The notes under the pieces: model-generated
Databases searched by the model: none
Told to the model about the DNA's origin: nothing
Seen by the model: only the letters and a program-made list of their open reading frames with translations
NCBI GenBank assembly: GCA_007125455.1
Contig: SLDE01000147.1
Coordinates: 1 to 6,825, forward strand
Source: Ectothiorhodospiraceae bacterium
GTDB lineage: Bacteria > Pseudomonadota > Gammaproteobacteria > Thiohalomonadales > Thiohalomonadaceae
Length of the DNA stretch: 6,825 nt
Direction of reading: 5' to 3'
Translations under genes and position numbers: made by a program
Shown here: in pieces, positions 1-5,434 of the stretch
Layout: each line of letters starts with the position of its first letter
How positions within the stretch are numbered: the stretch's first letter is position 1

Positions 1-1
1 C

Positions 2-778
2 AGCCTGAGTATCGATGAGCTGTTCCTGGCGGGGCTGCTGCCGGGGCTTTTAATGCTGGCGGTGCTCTCCGCCTGGAGCATGTGGCGACAACGGGGCTTG
101 AGCAAGCAGGCCTTTTGCTGGCGTGAGGCCAGGGCGGCGTTGTGGGAGACCAAGTGGGAGTTGCCGTTGCCATTTATCGTGCTGGGGGGGATCTACAGCG
201 GCTTTTTTGCCGTCTCTGAAGCGGCGGCGGTGACCATTGTCTACGTCTTCATCGTGGAGGTATTGATCCAGCGTGAGATCCGCTGGCGGCGTCTACCGGG
301 GCTGATCCGTGAAGCGATGGTGATGGTCGGGGCGATACTGATCATCCTGGGGGTCTCGCTGGCCTCCACCAACTACATGATCGACGCCCAGATCCCCACC
401 CGGATCTTCGAGTTCATCCAAAGCCATGTGGACAGCAAGCTGACCTTCCTGATCCTGCTCAATATCCTACTGCTGGTGCTAGGTGCGATGCTGGATATCT
501 TCTCCGCACTGGTGATCATGGTGCCGCTGCTACTGCCCATCGCCATGGGCTATGACATCGACCCGGTCCACCTGGGGATCATCTTCCTCGCCAATATGCA
601 GTTGGGCTACTTCACCCCCCCGGTAGGGATGAATCTGTTTATCGCCAGCTTCCGTTTTAAGCGACCGATCACGGAGTTGTACCAGTCCACCCTGCCCTTC
701 TTCTTCCTGCTCTTGGCCACGGTGATCATCATCACCTACTGGCCCTGGCTGTCGCTATGGTTGCCGGGAAGGATATAA
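2..778 (+). CDS. dctM: TRAP transporter large permease, DctM family (C-terminal part)
   Basis: This is the 3' part of a TRAP transporter large membrane subunit; the reading frame is open to the left edge, so the start lies outside the window. Such proteins form the ion-driven channel that imports organic acids and similar solutes handed over by a periplasmic binding protein (DctP) with help from a small membrane subunit (DctQ). The visible 258 residues are roughly the last 60% of a protein of about 430. They contain alternating hydrophobic segments near residues 7-27, 53-90, 105-126, 146-183, 190-216 and 231-255. Two family signatures are visible: GIYSGFFAVSEAAAV (residues 63-77), where many DctM proteins have TPTEA, and TPPVGMNLFIAS (205-216). 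The protein ends in an aromatic-rich membrane segment and a short basic tail. The substrate cannot be told from this half. It converges on malQ and has no evident link to the glycogen genes. The family call is strong. Confidence 0.93.
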   Translation, partial: SLSIDELFLAGLLPGLLMLAVLSAWSMWRQRGLSKQAFCWREARAALWETKWELPLPFIVLGGIYSGFFAVSEAAAVTIVYVFIVEVLIQREIRWRRLPGLIREAMVMVGAILIILGVSLASTNYMIDAQIPTRIFEFIQSHVDSKLTFLILLNILLLVLGAMLDIFSALVIMVPLLLPIAMGYDIDPVHLGIIFLANMQLGYFTPPVGMNLFIASFRFKRPITELYQSTLPFFFLLLATVIIITYWPWLSLWLPGRI

Positions 779-786
779 AAGCAGTT

Positions 787-862
787 GCAAGCGAGAAGTG
801 ACAAGTGCAAAGCGGGGTGACAAGACGCACTACCCTTTGTCGCTTGCGCCTTGCACACTTGT
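787..862. repeat. Inverted arrays of a degenerate 7-base repeat (RCAAGYG-like)
   Basis: The gap between the two convergent genes is built from short units with a 7-base period. On the + strand, GCAAGCG, AGAAGTG, ACAAGTG and CAAAGCG follow one another without spacing from 787 to 814. On the - strand, reading down from 862, ACAAGTG (862-856), one extra base, GCAAGGC (854-848), GCAAGCG (847-841) and ACAAAGG (840-834) appear. The two arrays face each other, so the region can fold back on itself. The units are seen directly in the sequence. Whether they belong to a genome-wide dispersed repeat family is inference. Confidence 0.6.
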
Positions 863-866
863 TACT
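797..866. terminator. Long imperfect hairpin between convergent dctM and malQ
   Basis: Positions 797-807 pair with 856-866 (11 positions, one a G-U wobble). The stem continues through 808-810 with 851-853, 812-814 with 847-849, and 817-823 with 837-843 (one wobble), with small bulges. This gives about 24 pairs closing a 13-base loop. It begins 3 bases after the malQ stop codon and 18 bases after the dctM stop, where a bidirectional terminator is expected. No good T-run follows it on the + strand. On the - strand the only one is TTTT at 780-777, about 16 bases beyond the stem. Intrinsic termination is therefore plausible but not textbook; RNA 3'-end protection or a repeat element are alternatives. 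Confidence 0.5.
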
Positions 867-869
867 GAC

Positions 870-2342
870 TTATCGCCCATACCGCTCACACAGGCCCGCC
901 AGGCGCCCGGCACAATCCTCATCCAGCTGCTCCCACTGAAAGCGCCAGCGCCAGTTGCCCTGGGCCACGCCGGGGGTGTTCATGCGGTGTTCGCCACCCA
1001 GCTCCAGTACATCCTGCATGGGGATGACCGCCATCTGCGCCACCGAGGCGTAGGCCGACTCGATCAGCGCCCAGGGCATGGGATCGGCCGGGTGACCGAG
1101 ATACTCTTGCACCTGCCCACGTTGCTGCTCATTCAGGGAGTGGTACCAGCCCATGGTAGTGTCGTTGTCATGGGTGCCGGTGTAGACCACGCTGTCGAGG
1201 GTATGGTTGTGGGGCAGGTAGGGATTATCCGGGCCGCTGTCGAAGGCAAAGTGGAGGATCAGCATCCCCGGCAAGTTGTACTTTTTGCGCAACGCGGTGA
1301 CCTCTTCGGTGATCACCCCCAGGTCCTCGGCGATGATCGGCAGCTCGCCAAAGCGCGCCGTGAGTGAGGCGAATAACTCGTCACCAGGCACCTGGATCCA
1401 GCGCCCGTTGATGGCGGTCTCCTCCCAGGCGGGGATCTCCCAACAGGCCTCAAAGCCGCGAAAGTGGTCGATGCGAAACAGATCAAACAGCTGCAGGTAT
1501 TGCTCGATACGCCAGTGCCACCACTTGAAACCGTCCGCCTCCATCCACTCCCAGTCGTAGTGCGGGTTGCCCCAACGCTGCCCGGTCTCGGAGAAGTAGT
1601 CGGGGGGCACACCGGCCACCACGGTGGGCTGGCCAGTCTCGTCAAGCAGGAAGGCGTCACGACAGGCCCAAACGTCCACCGAATCGAAGGCGACAAAGAT
1701 CGGCATGTCGCCCATGATGCGGATCCCCTGCTGGTGGGCATGGTCACGGATCCGCTGCCACTGGCGGTAGAAGATGAACTGCTCGAAGTGGAAGGCAGCC
1801 AGGGCGTCGGCGGACTCCTCCGCCAGTTGCTGCAGCGCCTCGGGCTCACGATCGCGATAGGGCGGCGGCCAGTCAAACCAACCCTGCTGCCCAAAGCGCT
1901 GTTTGAGCAGCATGAACAGGGCATAGTCGTCCAGCCAGGAGGCCTGCTCTTCACAGAAATGCGCAAACGCTTGACGAAGCTGCGGCTCGTTCAGACAGAA
2001 TTGACGACAATGATCCAGCAAGTCCTGCTTGGGCAGGTGCAGCCAATCCTCCTGCCACTCCGCCCGCCCCTGCAAGGATTCGATTAACCAGTCACGCCCG
2101 ATCAAGGCCGAACTGCCAGCAAAGGCGGAAAGTGACTGATAGGGAGAGAGATCCTCATGCACTGGCCCCAGCGGCAGCACCTGCCAGATCCGCTGCCCGG
2201 CGGCGTGGAGAAAATCGATAAAATCCAGTGCCTCCGGTCCCAGTTCACCAAACTTGCCTTCCCCTGGCAGCGAGGTGGGATGCAACAGCACCCCCGCTTC
2301 GCGTTGACTATCCTGTGTTACACCCGCCATATCCCCATCCAT
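870..2342 (-). CDS. malQ: 4-alpha-glucanotransferase (amylomaltase), GH77
   Basis: This cytoplasmic enzyme moves alpha-1,4-glucan segments from one chain to another and releases glucose, so it recycles short maltodextrins made while glycogen is trimmed. At 490 residues it matches the short, about 500-residue GH77 class rather than the longer E. coli MalQ. Visible landmarks are the N-terminal GVLLHPTSLPG (17-27), the GDMPIFVAFDSVDVW segment (211-225), the active-site loop GVPPDYFSETGQRWGNP (244-260), the nucleophile Asp292 in RIDHFRGF, the acid/base Glu339 in AEDLG, and the third catalytic Asp392 in GTHDND. All three residues fall within a few positions of those in the Thermus amylomaltase, as I remember them. 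The gene is the last of the glgC-GH57-malQ operon and starts 6 bases after the GH57 stop. No clear ribosome binding site precedes this ATG, so translation is probably coupled. A second in-frame ATG at 2330, preceded by GGATGGGG, is an alternative start four codons later. Confidence 0.97.
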   Translation of the reverse strand: MDGDMAGVTQDSQREAGVLLHPTSLPGEGKFGELGPEALDFIDFLHAAGQRIWQVLPLGPVHEDLSPYQSLSAFAGSSALIGRDWLIESLQGRAEWQEDWLHLPKQDLLDHCRQFCLNEPQLRQAFAHFCEEQASWLDDYALFMLLKQRFGQQGWFDWPPPYRDREPEALQQLAEESADALAAFHFEQFIFYRQWQRIRDHAHQQGIRIMGDMPIFVAFDSVDVWACRDAFLLDETGQPTVVAGVPPDYFSETGQRWGNPHYDWEWMEADGFKWWHWRIEQYLQLFDLFRIDHFRGFEACWEIPAWEETAINGRWIQVPGDELFASLTARFGELPIIAEDLGVITEEVTALRKKYNLPGMLILHFAFDSGPDNPYLPHNHTLDSVVYTGTHDNDTTMGWYHSLNEQQRGQVQEYLGHPADPMPWALIESAYASVAQMAVIPMQDVLELGGEHRMNTPGVAQGNWRWRFQWEQLDEDCAGRLAGLCERYGR

Positions 2343-2348
2343 CCATAA

Positions 2349-4040
2349 TCACGAACCACGACGCATCACCCCACCGGCCTCGGCACCACCACCACCAAGG
2401 GAGATCACCTCATTCAAATGGGCCGGTGGCTCCAGATCCAATAGTTGGTAGAGTGCCTGTAGCTGGTGGCGATAAAGGCGGTCAAAATCCTGCACCGACT
2501 CACCGGGGTTATAGTCCCCAAACCACCAGAACCAGTCCGAACCTTCGCAAATCGCCAGCTGGCGTTCGGCCAAGAGGCGAGTTTCCTCGGAAAGCGTACC
2601 GCTCTCCACCACTTGGTCAAAGGCCTGCTTGGCCTGGACCAGAAACTCCCAGGCACGGTTTTTCTGGGCCTCGCCTATCCAGGTGGAGAAGGTGCCGTAG
2701 ACCCAACTCCCGGCGATCAGGCGGCTCATCTCGGTCGCCTGCAGGCCCTCTTCGATGCAGGCACCGAAGGTGGTCAGCTCGATACTGGGGTGTTCGGCCA
2801 GTCGCTGGTAGAGGGTGGTCAGGAAGTGGTAGCCGTTCTCGGGGTAGTATTCCCAGGCATTCTCCCCGTCCATGATGATAGAGACCACGCGGTCGGGATC
2901 GTCGTGACAGGCCCCGGCAATATTCTCCAGATGATGGATCAGGTTGCCCACCGCATCCTCCGCATGCCAGTCGGAGTAGGTAAAACCGATCAGATCCGAA
3001 AGCCCGTCGTCACGAAAGAAACAGGTGATGGGGCTGCCCTGGTGGCGGTAGGGATGGTGGATACAGCCCTGACTCATGATCCCCGAGGCATGCAGGCTGT
3101 TGCGCAACACCGATTCACCGCTGGCGGCCCACTGAAAACCGGACTCCCCCAGCAGCGCCAGGGTGGCCTCGCTGACGGCTCCCTCCGAGGGCCAACAGCC
3201 GGCTGGGCGAAAACCGAAAAACTTCTCAAAGACGCGCAAGCCCTCCTTCACATGCCACAGGGCACGGGCATCACCACCAGGATAGTGGGGTGGTTGCGGC
3301 AGGGGGGCCTCAGGCATGGCCTGATGGGTGCTGTGCATGTCCAGCAGCAATGGCACGATGGGGTGACCGTAGGGGGTGACCGACAGCTCCACCCGCCCCG
3401 ACTCGGCCAGTTGGCGATAGCGCCCGATCACCGACTGCATCGACTCGCTCAACACCTCCAGCAGGATCTGCCGGTCGTGCAGACTATAGCCGTGCTGCAA
3501 CTGCATCAGCGCCTTGATCCGCTCATCGCTATGACGTGCACTCTCCCCCAGCCAGGCGAGGTGATACCACACCAGGATATCCGCCAGATACTGGTCACTA
3601 AAATAGGCCGCATAGGGTTGGCGCTTGAGCACCGTATGGGCGATCTCGGCCAGGTATTTGAAGGCGGGAAAGCGATGGATCACCCGTTTTTCGTTAGCGC
3701 GCAGGCAGGCACGCACCAGCGCGATACGCGCGGCACCATCCTCGGGCATGGTCTCGGCCACCAGTGCCGCCAACAGCGGGTCACGCAGCGTCTGCCCGTC
3801 TTTCAGGTACTGGCGGGTTTGCTCGGCGTAGTCGTGGATTTGCTCCAACAGGGTGGGGGTAAAATTGACCACCGCACGGGCTGCCGGATTCTCCTCCAGC
3901 AGCGCCACCATGTCCTCGTAGTCTTTGGTGGCGTGCAGGTAAGTCCAGGGGAGCTTGTATTCCCCCTCCACTGCATCACGGTAGTAGGGCTGGTGCATAT
4001 GCCAGCACAGCACGACCTTAAGCGGCGGGCTAGCGGACAC
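2349..4040 (-). CDS. Glycoside hydrolase family 57 protein (alpha-amylase/glucanotransferase type)
   Basis: This is a 563-residue GH57 enzyme of the alpha-amylase-like type (COG1449, from memory), expected to hydrolyse or transfer alpha-1,4-glucans in the cytoplasm; no signal peptide is seen. Conserved regions, numbered from the GTG start, are CWHMHQPYYRD at the N-terminus (12-22), TPYGHPIVPLL (222-232), GCWPSEGAVS with the likely nucleophile Glu286, and IMDGENAWEYY with the likely acid/base Asp391. Further on come GSWVYGTFSTWIG (444-456) and the aromatic DWFWWFGDY (502-510). I chose GTG at 4040 because AGGAG lies 7 bases upstream and because homology begins about 7 residues later. The longer frame from ATG 4115 adds 25 residues that only shadow glgC. 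The start overlaps the glgC stop by 11 bases, a sign of translational coupling. The C-terminal tail is glycine-rich (GGGGAEAGG) and probably disordered. Exact activity (amylase, glucanotransferase or branching) cannot be decided here. Confidence 0.93.
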   Translation of the reverse strand: MSASPPLKVVLCWHMHQPYYRDAVEGEYKLPWTYLHATKDYEDMVALLEENPAARAVVNFTPTLLEQIHDYAEQTRQYLKDGQTLRDPLLAALVAETMPEDGAARIALVRACLRANEKRVIHRFPAFKYLAEIAHTVLKRQPYAAYFSDQYLADILVWYHLAWLGESARHSDERIKALMQLQHGYSLHDRQILLEVLSESMQSVIGRYRQLAESGRVELSVTPYGHPIVPLLLDMHSTHQAMPEAPLPQPPHYPGGDARALWHVKEGLRVFEKFFGFRPAGCWPSEGAVSEATLALLGESGFQWAASGESVLRNSLHASGIMSQGCIHHPYRHQGSPITCFFRDDGLSDLIGFTYSDWHAEDAVGNLIHHLENIAGACHDDPDRVVSIIMDGENAWEYYPENGYHFLTTLYQRLAEHPSIELTTFGACIEEGLQATEMSRLIAGSWVYGTFSTWIGEAQKNRAWEFLVQAKQAFDQVVESGTLSEETRLLAERQLAICEGSDWFWWFGDYNPGESVQDFDRLYRHQLQALYQLLDLEPPAHLNEVISLGGGGAEAGGVMRRGS

Positions 4041-5295
4041 TGTGACGCTCCTGGCCCAGCATGTCTGGAGTGACCAGCACGACACCCTGCTCGGTAACGT
4101 GGAAGCGTTCGGCATCGGCCACCGGGTCTTGCCCGATCACCGTACCTTCGGGGATCACACAGCCCTTGTCGATCACGGCCTTGCGGATGTTGCAATTGCG
4201 TTCGACCACCACGTTGGGTAGCAACACAGAGTCGTAGACCTTGCTGTAAGACTGCACCTGCACCAAGGAGAACAGCAAGGAGTGGTGCACCATCGCCCCG
4301 GAGATGATACAGCCCCCCGAGACCATCGAGTCCACCGCCATGCCACGGCGATCGTCATCATCGAAGACGAACTTGGCCGGGGGCAACTGCTCTTGATAGG
4401 TCCAAATGGGCCAGTCGTTGTTATACATGTTCAGCTCGGGGGTCACCCCAATAAGCTCCATGTTCGCCAGCCAGTAGGCGTCCACGGTACCCACATCACG
4501 CCAGTAGGCCTGTTCACCATTCTCTTCACGGAAGGGAAAGGCCTGCACCCGGTAGTTTTTGATCGCCTCGGGAATAATATTCTTGCCGAAGTCATGCCCG
4601 GAGTTCACGTCGTCGGCGTCTTTGATCAACTGCTCGAAGAGAAAGTCGCGATTAAACACGTAGATCCCCATCGAGGCGAGGGCACGTTTGTCATCACCCG
4701 GCACCGTACTGGGGTTTTCCGGCTTCTCATCGAAGCGGGTAACACGCCAGTCCTTGTCCACCTGCATCACCCCAAAAGAGCGTGCCTCATCCACCGACAC
4801 CTCAAAGCAGCCGATGGTCAGGTCGGCCTGATTCTCTACATGGGCCGCCAGCATCTCGCCATAGTCCATTTGATAGATATGGTCCCCGGCCAGTACCAGC
4901 ACATACTCCGGGTTGTGCAGGCGGATGATATCCAGGTTTTGGTAGAGGGCATCAGCGGTGCCGGTGTACCAGTGCGAGCCCATGCGCTGCTGCGCGGGCA
5001 AAAGCTCGATAAACTCACCCAGCTCCCCACGCAGGAAGCTCCAGCCCAACTGCACATGACGGATCAGTGAGTGTGACTTGTACTGGGTGAGGATCCCCAT
5101 CCGCCGTATTCCCGAATTAAGGCAATTGGAAAGCGGGAAGTCGATGATGCGGAACTTGCCACCAAACGGGACGGATGGTTTGGAGCGCCATTTGGTCAGG
5201 CCTTTCAGGCGGGTACCGGCACCGCCGGCCAGGATCAGCGCCAGGGTTTCACGGGTCAAACGGCTAACAAAACGCGGTGTATCTCGATTGGGCAT
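4030..5295 (-). CDS. glgC: Glucose-1-phosphate adenylyltransferase (ADP-glucose pyrophosphorylase)
   Basis: GlgC makes ADP-glucose and pyrophosphate from ATP and glucose-1-phosphate, the committed and usually allosterically controlled step of bacterial glycogen synthesis; family members are cytoplasmic homotetramers. The 421-residue product, close to the 431 of E. coli, has the nucleotidyltransferase signature LILAGGAGTRLKGLT (20-34), the catalytic Asp138 in AGDHIY, the glucose-1-phosphate lysine 191 in DEKPENP, and YWRDVGT (264-270). A C-terminal left-handed beta-helix of hexapeptide-like repeats follows (about 320-395). I prefer the ATG at 5295 because AGGGGAG stands just upstream; an ATG at 5313 would add six residues but has only a weak site. 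Several residues that bind the activator fructose-1,6-bisphosphate in E. coli are replaced: Lys39 by Trp36, His46 by Pro43, Arg386 by Lys377, Arg419 by Pro410 and Arg423 by Gly414. A different activator is therefore likely. It is the first gene of the operon with GH57 and malQ, and diverges from glgB. Confidence 0.98.
   Translation of the reverse strand: MPNRDTPRFVSRLTRETLALILAGGAGTRLKGLTKWRSKPSVPFGGKFRIIDFPLSNCLNSGIRRMGILTQYKSHSLIRHVQLGWSFLRGELGEFIELLPAQQRMGSHWYTGTADALYQNLDIIRLHNPEYVLVLAGDHIYQMDYGEMLAAHVENQADLTIGCFEVSVDEARSFGVMQVDKDWRVTRFDEKPENPSTVPGDDKRALASMGIYVFNRDFLFEQLIKDADDVNSGHDFGKNIIPEAIKNYRVQAFPFREENGEQAYWRDVGTVDAYWLANMELIGVTPELNMYNNDWPIWTYQEQLPPAKFVFDDDDRRGMAVDSMVSGGCIISGAMVHHSLLFSLVQVQSYSKVYDSVLLPNVVVERNCNIRKAVIDKGCVIPEGTVIGQDPVADAERFHVTEQGVVLVTPDMLGQERHSVR
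4041..4052 (-). promoter_or_regulatory. Ribosome binding site fixing the GTG start of the GH57 gene
   Basis: AGGAG at 4052-4048 (- strand) sits 7 bases before the GTG at 4040-4038. It lies inside the last codons of glgC, so ribosomes finishing glgC can restart on the GH57 message. This decides the start against the upstream ATG at 4115, whose extra residues are unlike any GH57 N-terminus. Confidence 0.75.
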
Positions 5296-5299
5296 GACT

Positions 5300-5306
5300 C
5301 TCCCCT
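5300..5306 (-). promoter_or_regulatory. glgC: Ribosome binding site for glgC
   Basis: The - strand reads AGGGGAG at 5306-5300, then four bases, then ATG at 5295. This is much stronger than anything before the ATG at 5313, where only GAGA eight bases upstream is available, so it supports the shorter GlgC. Confidence 0.6.
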
Positions 5307-5334
5307 GCTCCATATTTATGTTCTCGTTGCCTCA

Positions 5335-5363
5335 ATCATACGCCTTATTGACGAAGGATTCAC
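5335..5363 (-). promoter_or_regulatory. Candidate sigma70 promoter for the glgC-GH57-malQ operon
   Basis: On the - strand a TATGAT (5340-5335, five of six matches to TATAAT) has a weak GTGAAT (5363-5358, three of six) 17 bases upstream. Transcription would begin near 5328, leaving a leader of about 30 bases before the ATG at 5295. The weak -35 suggests help from an activator or a fortuitous match. Inference only. Confidence 0.3.
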
Positions 5364-5376
5364 AGGCCTTTATCTG
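5348..5376 (+). promoter_or_regulatory. Candidate sigma70 promoter for glgB
   Basis: TTGACG (5348-5353, five of six matches to the -35 consensus) is followed after exactly 17 bases by TATCTG (5371-5376, three of six). It points towards glgB and overlaps the candidate glgC promoter, so both could compete for polymerase or share a regulator. A separate TATGAT at 5391-5396 is an alternative -10, with only a poor -35 (TTTATC-like) upstream. Inference only. Confidence 0.3.
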
Positions 5377-5394
5377 ATGGTGACATGCTGTATG

Positions 5395-5415
5395 ATGATA
5401 GGATCAATTTATCAT
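5395..5415. promoter_or_regulatory. AT-rich dyad upstream of glgB (possible operator)
   Basis: ATGATA (5395-5400) and TATCAT (5410-5415) form a perfect 6-base inverted repeat separated by 9 bases. It lies between the candidate glgB promoter and its ribosome binding site (AGGA, 5424-5427). It could be an operator or a small leader hairpin. The arms are short and AT-rich, so chance is possible. Confidence 0.25.
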
Positions 5416-5434
5416 TCTTGCTCAGGACCATGAC

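Noticed and set aside
798..1367. 189-codon open frame starting inside the repeat hairpin
   Set aside because: It begins with GTG inside the repeat and runs antisense through the malQ 3' end; no ribosome binding site or domain is visible.
2466..4073. 535-codon open frame on the + strand opposite the GH57 gene
   Set aside because: It lies antisense to a gene with clear catalytic motifs. Its translation is low in complexity with no recognisable domain, and long antisense frames are expected in GC-rich coding DNA.
4041..4115. 25-residue N-terminal extension of the GH57 protein
   Set aside because: These codons overlap glgC in another frame, have no family resemblance, and a good ribosome binding site marks the GTG at 4040 instead.
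4282..5070. 262-codon open frame on the + strand opposite glgC
   Set aside because: It is entirely antisense to well-conserved glgC codons, and its residues are a reflection of them; no family is recognisable.
5296..5313. Six-residue longer GlgC start at ATG 5313
   Set aside because: Its upstream site is weak, and the strong AGGGGAG lies inside these codons, serving the ATG at 5295. It is not strictly excluded.
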